A DNA stretch of 49,200 nt from Deltaproteobacteria bacterium (GCA_021802685.1 JAJZRM010000001.1:1-49200); one strand, 5' to 3'. Positions 23,995 to 32,383 are shown, counted from the stretch's first letter. Notes: a model not told the origin generated them from the sequence alone. Made by a program: numbers and translations.

Positions 23995-26032
23995 ACCCCT
24001 GGTCGGAATCGGCGGAGGGGCCTTCCCAGGGAAGCAGCAGCCGGATGGCCTTTCCGAGTTCCCCGACCTGGTACGGTTTTGCGATGACCCCGCTGAATCC
24101 GTAATCGCGGTACCTCGACAGGATGGGGTCCTGGGAGTACCCGCTGGAAACGATCACCTTCGCGCCGGGATCGATGTCGAGCAGCTTCCGGACGGCCTCC
24201 TTTCCCCCCATCCCTCCCGGGATGGTGAGGTCCAGGATCACGATGTGGAACGGGATTCCCGCCTTCATCGCCTCGACGTAGGATGCGACCGCCTCCGCCC
24301 CGTCCTTCACCGCGCATCCCTCGTACCCGATCGCATCGAGGATGGCCACCGCGACTTCCCGCACCATCTCCTCGTCGTCCATCACGAGAACCCGCCCTTT
24401 GCCTGCGATCGCACGGGAGTCGCCGCCGGGGATCGACGACATCGGTTTCCGCGACGCGGGCAGGTAAATGGAAACGGTCGTTCCGCCTCCCAGCCTCGAA
24501 TCCACCGAAATCCGCCCGTCGTGGCGCTTGATGATGGAGTACGACGTGGCCAGGCCGAGTCCCGTTCCCTTCGCCTTCGTCGTGAAGAACGGGTTGAAGA
24601 TCTTCGGAAGGTGCTCTTCCGGTATGCCGATTCCGCGGTCCGCGATGACGATCTTCACGTACTCCCCCTTGGGGAGAGCTCCCCCCGGGGCGTCCTCTCC
24701 GGAAACGTTCCGCGCCTCCACGTCGATGATTCCACCTTCGGGCATCGCCTGGGCCGCATTGAGGACGATGTTGTTGATGACCTGGTGGATCTGCCCCGGG
24801 TCGATGTTCACAGGGGAGAGGTCGGGTTCGATCGAGATCCGGCGCTTGACGTTCGACCCCAGGAGGGCGAAACTCGCGGACTCCTCGATGATCCCGGCGA
24901 TGGAGGCCGCCTGCTTGATGGGCGCCCCCCCCTTCGAGAAGGTGAGCAGCTGCCGGGTGAGGCTCTGCGCGCGGATGGACGCCTTCTCCGCCTCCACGAG
25001 GCGCGACCAGGTCGGCCCGCCGGCCTCGATCCCCATCTTGGCGAGGGAGATGTACCCCTGGACGGCGGTGAGGATATTGTTGAAATCGTGCGCGATCCCG
25101 CCCGCCAGGATTCCGATGGATTCGAGCGTGTTCGCCTTGCGCAACTCCTCCTCCATCCGCTTCCTCCCCGTGATATCGCGGAAGATGCCGCGGCTGGCGG
25201 TCGGCTTGCCGTCCTCGAACCGGCAGTTGACGTTGCCTTCGACGACGATCCGCCTGCCGTCCTTGGCGAGGAACGTCGTCTCGATGAACGCGGCGTTCTC
25301 CCCCGACGTCACTTGCCGGAGCACCCTCGTGCAATGGTCCAGGCATTCCGGAGCGATGATGTCGAACACGGAGAGGGCGGCGATCTCCCGTTCCGTGTAC
25401 CCGAGGGATTCCCTCCAAGCGCGGTTGACGTACAGGAAGCGGCCGTCCGGGGACACGCTCTGGATGAGGTCGAGGGCGTTGTCGAAGAAATCCCGCAGCC
25501 GTTCCTCGCTCTCCCGCACCGCCTCATCGGACCGCTTCCGGTCCGTGATATCGCTGTTGCTTCCCCGGATCCCGAGGAACCGGCCCGTTTCGGAGAAAAC
25601 CGGGCGGCAGATGTGGTTGATCCAGCGCGTTTCCCCCCGCCGGGTGACGATGCGCAATTCCACCTGCTCCGGCTGCCGGTCCATTTCCGCCGTCCGGGAA
25701 TGATTCAACCAGGTCTCCCGGTCATCCGGATGAACAATGGACAGGAACATGTCCCTGGATTCGAGGAACTTCGCGGGCGGGTGCCCGGAGATCCGCTCGC
25801 AGGAGGGAGAGACGTACAGCATCTCTCCGTCGGGACCGCGCCAGAAAATCCAGTTGGTGGCGAACTCGGCGAGCGTCCGGTACCGCTCCACCTTTTCGAA
25901 CAACGCGATTTCCGTGCGCTTCCGCTCTTCGATCTCGGCAAGAAGCCGGTCGTTGGCTTCGCGCAGGACCGCCAGTTCCCGGGCGAGGGATTCGGCGGTC
26001 GTGCCGGGATCTTTCGAATGGTCGTTCTTCAA
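23990..26032 (-). CDS. PAS-PAS hybrid histidine kinase with C-terminal receiver
   Basis: 680-residue soluble sensor kinase; no membrane segment is visible. Coiled coil at residues 15-50, PAS/PAC 1 at about 50-165, PAS/PAC 2 at about 175-290, HisKA with the phospho-accepting H315 in GGIAHDFNNILTAV, HATPase with N-box INNIVLNAAQAM (about 420-430), IADRGIGIPEEHLPKIF and the TGLGLA G2 box (490-495), then a receiver domain from 546 with acidic pair D552/D553, phosphorylation site D601 and K652. The start is a TTG at 26032 with only a weak GGAAA upstream. Signal unknown. No DNA-binding output domain, so it may phosphorylate another regulator. Confidence 0.9.
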   Translation of the reverse strand: MKNDHSKDPGTTAESLARELAVLREANDRLLAEIEERKRTEIALFEKVERYRTLAEFATNWIFWRGPDGEMLYVSPSCERISGHPPAKFLESRDMFLSIVHPDDRETWLNHSRTAEMDRQPEQVELRIVTRRGETRWINHICRPVFSETGRFLGIRGSNSDITDRKRSDEAVRESEERLRDFFDNALDLIQSVSPDGRFLYVNRAWRESLGYTEREIAALSVFDIIAPECLDHCTRVLRQVTSGENAAFIETTFLAKDGRRIVVEGNVNCRFEDGKPTASRGIFRDITGRKRMEEELRKANTLESIGILAGGIAHDFNNILTAVQGYISLAKMGIEAGGPTWSRLVEAEKASIRAQSLTRQLLTFSKGGAPIKQAASIAGIIEESASFALLGSNVKRRISIEPDLSPVNIDPGQIHQVINNIVLNAAQAMPEGGIIDVEARNVSGEDAPGGALPKGEYVKIVIADRGIGIPEEHLPKIFNPFFTTKAKGTGLGLATSYSIIKRHDGRISVDSRLGGGTTVSIYLPASRKPMSSIPGGDSRAIAGKGRVLVMDDEEMVREVAVAILDAIGYEGCAVKDGAEAVASYVEAMKAGIPFHIVILDLTIPGGMGGKEAVRKLLDIDPGAKVIVSSGYSQDPILSRYRDYGFSGVIAKPYQVGELGKAIRLLLPWEGPSADSDQGL

Positions 26033-26187
26033 TGCGGTTTCCGTTTCGATAGGCGATATCGTTATCGATCGGCGGATTGCACCCCGCCGTACGTTCTATT
26101 ACGGAAATAATCCGAAAAACTTAAGGGAATTTGCGGACTGCGGAACGGATCCGGCCTCCTTCGGGATATGGAAAGATTATCTCACGA

Positions 26188-26193
26188 TAAAAT
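26188..26193 (+). promoter_or_regulatory. -10-like TAAAAT 7 nt before the outer-membrane protein start
   Basis: TAAAAT followed by 7 nt and the ATG at 26201, with no ribosome binding site between. No clear -35. Same arrangement as at maf, ilvE and the LOG gene. Confidence 0.35.
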
Positions 26194-26200
26194 CTGTACC

Positions 26201-26860
26201 ATGAAGCCGCCTCGATACAAGGGCGTTCCGCCGATCCGTTTTTTCCCGCCGGCCTGCGCGTTCCTGCTTCTATCGGTCCTGCTCCCCGTCAAGGCGGGAG
26301 CGGAAGGGGGATGGGAGATCACGCCGTACATCGGCTACCACGCCGGCGGAAGCTTCGAGGACAATACCACCGGCGCCGGCCTGGATGTAAAGGAGGGGGA
26401 GAGTTTCGGCCTCATCATCGATCTTCCGGACACGGGGGAAACCCAGTATGAACTTTTCTACGGGTTCCAGAGGACGCAGGTCGCCGGCGGGGGGACGTTC
26501 GGTGAAGAGCCCCTGTTCGACCTGGACATCCATTACCTGCACCTGGGTGGAACCTACATGTTTCCCGAGGGGAAGGTTCGTCCCTACGTCGCCGGAGGAT
26601 TGGGGGCGACGCACTTTTCGCCGCGCGGGAGCGGACCGGGAGCGAAGACGTACTTTTCCCTTTCCTTGGGCGGGGGAGCGAAGATCCGGCTCTCGGGCCG
26701 TGTCGGCCTTCGATTGGAGGGGAGGGGGGTGCTGACGATCCTGCCGGACAGCACGGAGATCTTCTGCGTGTCCGGCGGCGGGGCCGCCTGCCGGGTGGAT
26801 GTCCGGGGGGACGTGTTCGGCCAGCTGCTGTTCCTGGCGGGGATCACCTTTTCGCCATGA
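26201..26860 (+). CDS. Outer-membrane beta-barrel protein (OmpA/OprF-barrel-like)
   Basis: 219-residue exported protein of unknown role. Signal peptide (FFPPACAFLLLSVLLPVKAGA, about residues 13-34) followed by alternating beta strands: GGWEITPYIGYHAGGSFEDN at the mature N-terminus, YELFYGFQRTQV, HYLHLGGTYMFPEGKVRPYVAG and VGLRLEGRGVLTIL, ending in the strand QLLFLAGITFSP. The GGWEITPYIGY-type start and eight-strand size resemble small outer-membrane barrels. One possible disulfide (CVSGGGAAC). ATG at 26201 chosen because the signal peptide begins there; an in-frame ATG at 26168 would add 11 residues. Divergent from the histidine kinase. Confidence 0.75.
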   Translation: MKPPRYKGVPPIRFFPPACAFLLLSVLLPVKAGAEGGWEITPYIGYHAGGSFEDNTTGAGLDVKEGESFGLIIDLPDTGETQYELFYGFQRTQVAGGGTFGEEPLFDLDIHYLHLGGTYMFPEGKVRPYVAGGLGATHFSPRGSGPGAKTYFSLSLGGGAKIRLSGRVGLRLEGRGVLTILPDSTEIFCVSGGGAACRVDVRGDVFGQLLFLAGITFSP

Positions 26861-26926
26861 GACGCGCGGATAAAGATTTTCCACGAAAATCCGATAATCA
26901 AGGAAGGATGACTTGGGAGGGCGGGG

Positions 26927-27334
26927 ATGGCGCTGGTCGCGTGGAACGAGACCTACAGTGTGAAAGTCCGCCAGTTCGACGACCAGCACAGGAAACTCAT
27001 CGACCTGGTCAACAAGCTCCACGACGCCATGAAAAACGGCAAGGGATCGCAGATCCTGAGCGACGTCCTCGCGTCGCTGGCCGCGTACGCCCAGGCCCAC
27101 TTTTCGGACGAAGAACGCCTCATGCGCATCCACGGCTATCCGGGGTTCCTGCCCCATAAAAAAGCGCACGACCAGCTCGTTGCCCAGGTCCGGTATTTTC
27201 AGCGGCAGGCCGAAACGGACGGGAACACGATCACCCTGGGCGTCATGATCTTCCTGAAAGACTGGCTGGTCCAGCACATCCAGGGAGAGGACGTAAAGTA
27301 CGGTCCCTTCATGAACGGCAAAGGCATCGCCTGA
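26927..27334 (+). CDS. Bacteriohemerythrin
   Basis: 135-residue single-domain hemerythrin that binds O2 at a non-heme di-iron centre, used for oxygen sensing, storage or delivery. Iron ligands are visible in order: VRQFDDQHRKLIDLVN, AHFSDEERLM, LPHKKAHDQL and WLVQHIQGEDVKYG, all at normal spacing, and W6 in VAWNETYSV is typical. GGGAGGGCGGGG precedes the ATG. Followed by 176 nt without a gene. Together with rubrerythrin and PerR it points to an organism that must handle stray oxygen. Confidence 0.95.
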   Translation: MALVAWNETYSVKVRQFDDQHRKLIDLVNKLHDAMKNGKGSQILSDVLASLAAYAQAHFSDEERLMRIHGYPGFLPHKKAHDQLVAQVRYFQRQAETDGNTITLGVMIFLKDWLVQHIQGEDVKYGPFMNGKGIA

Positions 27335-27434
27335 TCCGACCGCCTTCCTCCCCGCCGGATCGGCTCGACATCGCCCCTCTCCAAGAGTCGAAAGGGGTTT
27401 CACCGGAATAATCGCCGCGGCGGATCGGAACGGC

Positions 27435-27479
27435 ACCGAAGGAAATATAATCAGGATAGGTGAACGTCGTTCCTTCGGT
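27435..27479. promoter_or_regulatory. Inverted repeat flanking the -10 box of the NmrA-like gene
   Basis: ACCGAAGGAA (27435-27444) and TTCCTTCGGT (27470-27479) form a perfect 10-bp inverted repeat with a 25-nt gap. A perfect TATAAT (27446-27451) sits immediately inside the left arm, 59 nt before the start codon, but has no recognisable -35. The left arm overlaps the promoter and the right arm lies in the expected leader, so an operator for a dimeric regulator is more likely than an RNA hairpin. Confidence 0.55.
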
Positions 27480-27510
27480 TCCAACAAGAGGAAACAGGAG
27501 GTAAGGCGAT

Positions 27511-28395
27511 ATGACTATTCAGGGCACGAAGAGGATCCTATTGGCCGGAACGGCCGGACCGCTGGGGGGGACTGTCGCTCCCAACCTTCTGGCGCTTGAC
27601 CATAGCGTGCGGGTCGTGACGGATAACCCCGACAAGGTGAAAAGGAAAAAGGGGTCGAATGTCGAAGTGCTCCAGGGGGATCTACGGAAGCGGGACAGCC
27701 TCCTGAAATCCCTCGACGGAGTGGACGGGGTGTTCATCGCGGGGGCGCGTCATGAAGACGGGCCCGACGCGGAATTGGCCCAGGGGAAGGCGATCATAGA
27801 CGCCTGCGCCGAGAAAAACATCGGACATGTCGTGTACTCCTCGGTCTGCTGCGCGAACAAGAGGACGCGCGTGCCGCATTTCGAGGCCAAGCACGAGGTC
27901 GAGGAGTACCTGAAAGGCTGCGGGCTCCCGTACACGATCCTTCGTCCGGTCTGGTTCATGGAGAATTTCATTTCGTCGCGGTACCGCCCTTCCGTCGAGA
28001 AGGGGGTACTTTGCACCCCGCTGCGTCCCGACCGGGTGCTTCAGATGGTATCGGCCGACGACGTCGGAAGGATCGTGGCGGAGATGTTCACGAAACCCGG
28101 GAAATTCGGGGAGCGGGAAATCGACGTCGCGGGGGACCAGCTGACGATGGCCGGGATCGCGGAGGAGATCTCCCGCGTCGCGCCGAACCCCGTCCGGTAC
28201 GAGCAACTCTCCGATTCCGACGCGGGGAATACCCTGAGCAAGGACATGCTGCTCATGTTCCAGTGGCTGGACACGCACGGATACGACGTCGACCTCTGGA
28301 TGGCGAAGAACCAGTTCCGGCGGTTCGAGATTCCACTGACCTCTTTCCGGGAGTGCATCGACAAGTACCGTCCCGAGTTCCGGCAGGCCGCCTGA
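27511..28395 (+). CDS. NmrA-like NAD(P)-binding protein
   Basis: 294-residue atypical short-chain dehydrogenase. N-terminal dinucleotide loop LLAGTAGPLGGTV (a variant GxxGxxG), then VEVLQGDLRKRDSL, SLDGVDGVFIAG, HVVYSSVCC, PHFEAKHEVEEYLK, YTILRPVWFMENF and the C-terminal DVAGDQLTMAGIAEEIS block place it in the NmrA/HSCARG group of NAD(P) sensors or quinone/oxidoreductase-like enzymes. The catalytic Tyr-x3-Lys of classical enzymes is not seen. ACAGGAGGTAAGG upstream of the ATG. Monocistronic, with its own promoter region and a strong terminator. Substrate unknown. Confidence 0.85.
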   Translation: MTIQGTKRILLAGTAGPLGGTVAPNLLALDHSVRVVTDNPDKVKRKKGSNVEVLQGDLRKRDSLLKSLDGVDGVFIAGARHEDGPDAELAQGKAIIDACAEKNIGHVVYSSVCCANKRTRVPHFEAKHEVEEYLKGCGLPYTILRPVWFMENFISSRYRPSVEKGVLCTPLRPDRVLQMVSADDVGRIVAEMFTKPGKFGEREIDVAGDQLTMAGIAEEISRVAPNPVRYEQLSDSDAGNTLSKDMLLMFQWLDTHGYDVDLWMAKNQFRRFEIPLTSFRECIDKYRPEFRQAA

Positions 28396-28404
28396 AAACG
28401 GCGG

Positions 28405-28435
28405 GGAAGAGGGAACGCGGTTCCCTCTTCCTTTT
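28405..28435 (+). terminator. Rho-independent terminator after the NmrA-like gene
   Basis: Perfect 12-bp stem GGAAGAGGGAAC / GTTCCCTCTTCC with the 3-nt loop GCG, followed by TTTT. Starts 10 nt after the stop codon. Confidence 0.9.
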
Positions 28436-28455
28436 CCGGCATTGCGGGGGGTGGG

Positions 28456-29115
28456 TTACGCGGCTTCCCTGGACGCTCCGTCCCGCTTGGCCGCCTCCCA
28501 CGGGAACCTGTCCGTGGACGCGGCCTCGTAGACGCGGCGGAACGTGTCCGGCCGCAGGATCGAGTCGGCGATCGCTTCCGCCAGCTCCTTCAGGCACTCC
28601 GGGGACACGCGCGGAGATCCGTTGCGGAGGTCGTACCACGGGGCGGGACGGAACACGGTCCATGAACGGTCCGATCCGCGCACCAGCGCTTCCGCTTTCC
28701 CCTTGGCGTGGAGGTACGGGACGGGGTCTCCGGGACGCGCCCCCGCGGCGCTGACGAAGATCAGCCGCTCGATCTCCCAGGCGGAGGCGGCGAAAAGAAT
28801 GTTGGCCGTCGCGTGCGCGTGCGCTTCCTCGAAAGTGATCCCCCGCCCCGGATTCTCCTTCCACGCCCCCGCGAGGTGCACGACGGCCGAGGTCCCCTGC
28901 AAGCCCATCTCCACGGATTCGCGGATCGCGAGGTCTCCCGGAGTAACCCGGCACCGATCGCGGACATCCGGAGGGATCCGTTCCTCCGACCCCGGGCGCA
29001 CGAAAAGCCTGGGAAGGAAGCCTTTCCGGATCAGCGCGCGGCAGACGTGCTCCCCCGGCAGCCCGGTGCCCCCCGTGACGAAAACCTCGTTGTACTCCAT
29101 GAAGGCGCTGTACAT
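28456..29115 (-). CDS. NAD(P)-binding epimerase-like protein
   Basis: 219-residue extended-SDR-like protein. EVFVTGGTGLPGEHVCRALI carries the GxxGxxG dinucleotide loop, SAVVHLAGAWKENPG and LIFVSAAGARPGD follow, and YLHAKGKAEALV holds a Tyr-x3-Lys-type pair. SWTVFRPAPWYD and the shortened C-terminus resemble the NDUFA9-like/YbjT-like group. The ATG at 29115 is the furthest start; the ATG at 29100 is equally possible because neither has a well-placed ribosome binding site (AGGAGG lies 18 nt away). Converges on the NmrA-like gene and its terminator. Substrate unknown. Confidence 0.78.
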   Translation of the reverse strand: MYSAFMEYNEVFVTGGTGLPGEHVCRALIRKGFLPRLFVRPGSEERIPPDVRDRCRVTPGDLAIRESVEMGLQGTSAVVHLAGAWKENPGRGITFEEAHAHATANILFAASAWEIERLIFVSAAGARPGDPVPYLHAKGKAEALVRGSDRSWTVFRPAPWYDLRNGSPRVSPECLKELAEAIADSILRPDTFRRVYEAASTDRFPWEAAKRDGASREAA

Positions 29116-29205
29116 GGCTGTAAGATTCGGGCGCCTCCTTCCGCGTTTCCAAAAAACCTTCAAAACCGAAACGGAATCCAATCGGGACAGGAGGGCGCAT
29201 ACCCC

Positions 29206-30438
29206 ATGCAGACGACAACGAGGACGAACCGCGACATGGCCGTGCTTTTTTCCACGCGCATCATCCGTCTTTTCTGTTACGGTTTCCTCTCGGTCATCCT
29301 CGCGCTTTATCTGGCGGAGGTGGGACTTACCGAACGGCTGATCGGCCTGCTGCTGACGCTCACGCTCGCGGGCGATGCGGGGATTTCCCTTTGGCTGACC
29401 ACCGCAGCGGACCGCATCGGCCGAAAACGGACGCTGATCATCGGCGCCTTGCTGATGCTCGGCGCCGGCGTCGTCTTCATCGTCACCGGAAACGTCGTCC
29501 TTCTTCTTGCCGCCGCCGTCATCGGCGTCATCAGCCCGAGCGGCAACGAGATCGGACCGTTCCTGTCGATCGAACAGGCCGCCTTGACGCAACTCCTGCC
29601 GAACGAAAAACGCACGAAGGTGTTCGCCTGGTACAACCTCGTCGGCTCCTTCGCGACCGCGACGGGCGCGCTGGCCGGCGGCTGGTCCGCCCGGCTGTTG
29701 CAGGAAGGCGGAATGTCCGCCCTGGAAGCGTACCGGGCGGTCCTTGCGGGGTACGCGCTGGGGGGGGTCGTCCTCTGCATCCTTTTCCTCACGCTCTCCC
29801 GGGACGTCGAAGTGGATCCGGCATCCCGGGCCGGTTCCGCCCGCCGCGTGCTCGGGCTTCATCGGTCGCGCGGCGTGGTCATGAAACTCAGCGGGCTCTT
29901 CGCCCTGGACGCCTTCGCCGGCGGCCTGGTGGTGCAGGCCATGATCGCCTACTGGTTCCATATCAAGTTCGGAGTCGACGCGGGGGTCATCGGCTCGATC
30001 TTCTTCGGGGCGAACATCCTCGCGGGGACGTCGGCCCTGCTGGCGGTCCGGCTTGCCGACCGGATCGGTCTGATCAACACGATGGTCTTCACGCACGTCC
30101 CCTCGAACATCCTGCTGATCCTCGTGCCGCTCATGCCGACGCTCCCGCTGGCGATCGCCGTGCTGCTGCTGCGTTTCAGCATCTCGCAGATGGATGTTCC
30201 GACCCGCCAGTCGTACACGATGGCGGTCGTTTCTCCCGACGAGCGTTCCGCCGCTTCGGGCGTCACGACCATCGCCCGCTCCGTCGGGGCGGCGCTCTCG
30301 CCTTCGCTGACGGGCGTCTTCCTGGCCGTTCCCGCCCTCCTGAGCGTCCCGTTCTTCCTGGCGGGGGGCTTGAAGATCGTCTACGACGGCCTGCTGTATC
30401 GCAGCTTCCGGGCGATGAAGCCGCCGGAGGAATACTGA
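29206..30438 (+). CDS. MFS transporter
   Basis: 410-residue major facilitator superfamily protein with about 12 membrane segments. Loop 2-3 signature at TTAADRIGRKRTLIIG (residues about 65-80) and the symmetry-related RLADRIGLINTMV in the second half are seen; central loop SRDVEVDPASRAGSARRVLG. FSISQMDVPTRQSYTMAVVSPDERSAASG (about residues 325-353) is typical of a subgroup annotated only as MFS. ACAGGAGGGC lies about 10 nt before the ATG. Single gene, divergent from the epimerase-like gene; substrate cannot be inferred. Confidence 0.88.
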   Translation: MQTTTRTNRDMAVLFSTRIIRLFCYGFLSVILALYLAEVGLTERLIGLLLTLTLAGDAGISLWLTTAADRIGRKRTLIIGALLMLGAGVVFIVTGNVVLLLAAAVIGVISPSGNEIGPFLSIEQAALTQLLPNEKRTKVFAWYNLVGSFATATGALAGGWSARLLQEGGMSALEAYRAVLAGYALGGVVLCILFLTLSRDVEVDPASRAGSARRVLGLHRSRGVVMKLSGLFALDAFAGGLVVQAMIAYWFHIKFGVDAGVIGSIFFGANILAGTSALLAVRLADRIGLINTMVFTHVPSNILLILVPLMPTLPLAIAVLLLRFSISQMDVPTRQSYTMAVVSPDERSAASGVTTIARSVGAALSPSLTGVFLAVPALLSVPFFLAGGLKIVYDGLLYRSFRAMKPPEEY

Positions 30439-30466
30439 TGCGGCGGTGGAGGGGGACCTGTCCGGC

Positions 30467-31357
30467 CTATTGCGGCGTGGAACGCGGAAGGTGGCGTTCG
30501 AGAAACTCCGTGACGCGTTCGGCTGCATCGAGCCGCGCCGCCGGGTTTTCCCCGACGTGGGCCGCCCCTCCCCGGACCAGCGCCAGCCCCCGGCGAAGGT
30601 GGAGCTCGTTTCCGGGCCAGTCGAAACCGTGGAAAGCGCCGGGGTATATTTTCACTTCGACGGTTTCGCCCCGCTCCCGCGCATTCCCGACCAGCGGCTC
30701 GCACCGATCCGGAGGAGTCCAGTCGTCGGCCTCCCCCAGCAGCAACAGCAAGGGGCCGGAAGGATTCAGCCTTTTTTTCCCCTTCCACCGGCACGCCGGA
30801 TAAACGGCGATCCCCGCGTAAAAACCGTCCCCGCCGGGTAGCCCTTCCCGATCCATCGCCGCCAGAACGGCGGAGCCGCCGTTGGACCAGCCCAGGGCGG
30901 CGATCGCATCCGGACGAACGAATGCGAACGACTTGAGAAAGGAAAGTCCTGCGTACGCATCGGAGCGCCGGTCGTCCCACACGGTGACCGGCCGGTCTTT
31001 AAGGGTGCAGATCTCCTTGACGCCCCTCGGCGAAAAGGAATCGACGTGAAGCGTGACGAAGCCCGCGTTTCGCAGCGTGTCGTCCCAGTAACGCTGGCGG
31101 GCGTTCAATCGTCCGTTTTTCGCGAACATCCCGCTGCAGCCGTGCAGAAGGACCGCCGCGGGGAAAGGCCCTGCACCCTCCGGCCTGGACATGAGAGCGG
31201 TCAGGCGGCGTCCGTCCCGGCCAAGTCCGGGGAAGGAAACCTGTTCCAGGATCGTGTCCGCGCGCGCCGAAACGGCATGGACGAGCATCCCGGCGATCAA
31301 GGCGATGACGGGGAGGGCCGATCGGTTCCTGTCCCCGCGCGGGGGTCCGTCCGTCAC
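30467..31357 (-). CDS. Exported dienelactone-hydrolase-family alpha/beta hydrolase
   Basis: 296-residue alpha/beta hydrolase with a signal peptide (LPVIALIAGMLVHAVSARA, about residues 15-33). AAVLLHGCSGMF forms the oxyanion region, LGWSNGGSAVL holds the nucleophile serine (serine rather than the cysteine of true dienelactone hydrolase), LLLLGEADDWTPPDRC the acid and YPGAFHGFDWPG the histidine. Several cysteines suggest disulfides in the periplasm. The start is GTG with GAGGCG about 6 nt upstream. It lies 9 nt downstream of the AzgA remnant and is last in a minus-strand series with the ion-channel-like gene. Confidence 0.85.
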   Translation of the reverse strand: MTDGPPRGDRNRSALPVIALIAGMLVHAVSARADTILEQVSFPGLGRDGRRLTALMSRPEGAGPFPAAVLLHGCSGMFAKNGRLNARQRYWDDTLRNAGFVTLHVDSFSPRGVKEICTLKDRPVTVWDDRRSDAYAGLSFLKSFAFVRPDAIAALGWSNGGSAVLAAMDREGLPGGDGFYAGIAVYPACRWKGKKRLNPSGPLLLLLGEADDWTPPDRCEPLVGNARERGETVEVKIYPGAFHGFDWPGNELHLRRGLALVRGGAAHVGENPAARLDAAERVTEFLERHLPRSTPQ

Positions 31358-31366
31358 GGCGGCGCC

Positions 31367-31572
31367 TCAGCGGTAAGGGTAGTAAACGTAAAAGGAAAGG
31401 GACAGGAGCGCGAGAACCCATAGCCCGTGCGGCACCTCCCGCCCCCGGCCGCCTCGATGACCGCCGGGTTGACGACGATGATGTACGCCATCGTCAGGAA
31501 CGTCGTGATCCCCGCCAGGATCTCCTTCCGGCAGCTCGTGCCGTGCCGTTCGAATTCGAAGTACCTTCGGAT
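31367..31572 (-). pseudogene. Remnant of an AzgA-type (NCS2) purine permease
   Basis: Between the channel-like gene and the hydrolase, minus-strand translation reads RRYFEFERHGTSCRKEILAG then ITTFLTMAYIIVVNPAVIEA and AG, the unmistakable N-terminus of AzgA/GhxP/PbuG adenine-guanine permeases. After that the sequence jumps, one frame over, to GREVPHGLWVLALLSLSFYV followed by YYPYR and a stop, which looks like the family's C-terminal membrane helix. Some 350-380 central residues are missing. The expected start codon is ATC (31572-31570) behind a good GGGGGGAGGG, as if ATG had mutated. A dead gene left by an internal deletion. Confidence 0.82.
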
Positions 31573-31587
31573 CGGCGGCCCTCCCCC

Positions 31588-32304
31588 CTATGGGACGGAG
31601 TATTTCTCGATCATCCTTCCCACCATCAAGCCGCCCTCGTGTTCGGGGATGATCACCTCGTCCGCTCCGGAATTCCGCATGGCCTGGGCGTACCTTTGCC
31701 GGCCCGCCCGGGTGATGATCCTCAAGGAAGGGTTCATCGCCTTTGCGGTCACCGTGATGTAAAGGTTGTCCGCATCGTTGTCGATCACGACGCAGATCCC
31801 CCGCGCCCTGGCGATCCCGGCCGCCCGAAGCGTGTCCTGGCGCTTGGAGTCTCCATGGACGACGGGGATGTTCTCCTGGAGCAGCTGTTGGTGCACTCCC
31901 TCGTTCACTTCGATGAGGACGAACGGGATTTTCATCCGGTCGAGCTGGTCGACGACCGTTTTCCCCACCTGGCCGTACCCGCAGATGATGAAGTGGTCCC
32001 GGATCTTTTCAATGTTCGCGTCGTTGACCATCGCTTTCCATGCCTCCCTTCCCTGCTTTCGAAAGATGGTGGCGAGAACCCGCTCGGCGACCCAGATCTG
32101 GAACGAGAGAACCCCCAGGTAGACCAGCAGGGAGAAGAGTTTCGTGGCGTCGCGCACCTTGTCGTAATGGATCGCGTGGGGGTGGAAGATCCAGAAGAGG
32201 GCGTCCCGCCACCGGATCCCTTCCAGGGACGTGTAACACAGCACGCAGAGGAGGATGAAGGCGGCAAAGCTGAAAACGGGCAGCGCCAACCGCCGCAGGA
32301 ACAT
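31588..32304 (-). CDS. TrkA-N (RCK) ion-channel-like protein lacking the K+ filter
   Basis: About 238 residues. Two membrane helices at the N-terminus (LALPVFSFAAFILLCVLCY and LFSLLVYLGVLSFQIWVAER) enclose the pore-loop position, then a complete RCK/TrkA-N domain: DHFIICGYGQVGKTVVDQL (NAD loop GxGxxG), PVVHGDSKRQDTLRAAGI, CVVIDNDADNLYITVTAKAMN. Where K+ channels have T-V-G-Y/F-G this protein reads WIFHPHAIHYDKVRDATK, so the selectivity filter is absent. ATG at 32304 chosen because the first helix starts there; a GTG at 32373 would add 23 residues. No convincing ribosome binding site at either. Confidence 0.8.
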   Translation of the reverse strand: MFLRRLALPVFSFAAFILLCVLCYTSLEGIRWRDALFWIFHPHAIHYDKVRDATKLFSLLVYLGVLSFQIWVAERVLATIFRKQGREAWKAMVNDANIEKIRDHFIICGYGQVGKTVVDQLDRMKIPFVLIEVNEGVHQQLLQENIPVVHGDSKRQDTLRAAGIARARGICVVIDNDADNLYITVTAKAMNPSLRIITRAGRQRYAQAMRNSGADEVIIPEHEGGLMVGRMIEKYSVP

Positions 32305-32383
32305 GACGAGGACAGCGGTCGATACCGTTCGAATCGTTGTTTCCCCCTTTCCCCGTGTTCCGACAATACACACATATACACCA

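Noticed and set aside
31427..31762. 111-codon plus-strand frame in the gap after the hydrolase gene
   Set aside because: The opposite strand explains the region as the AzgA remnant and the channel gene end; the plus-strand product has no similarity that I recognise.
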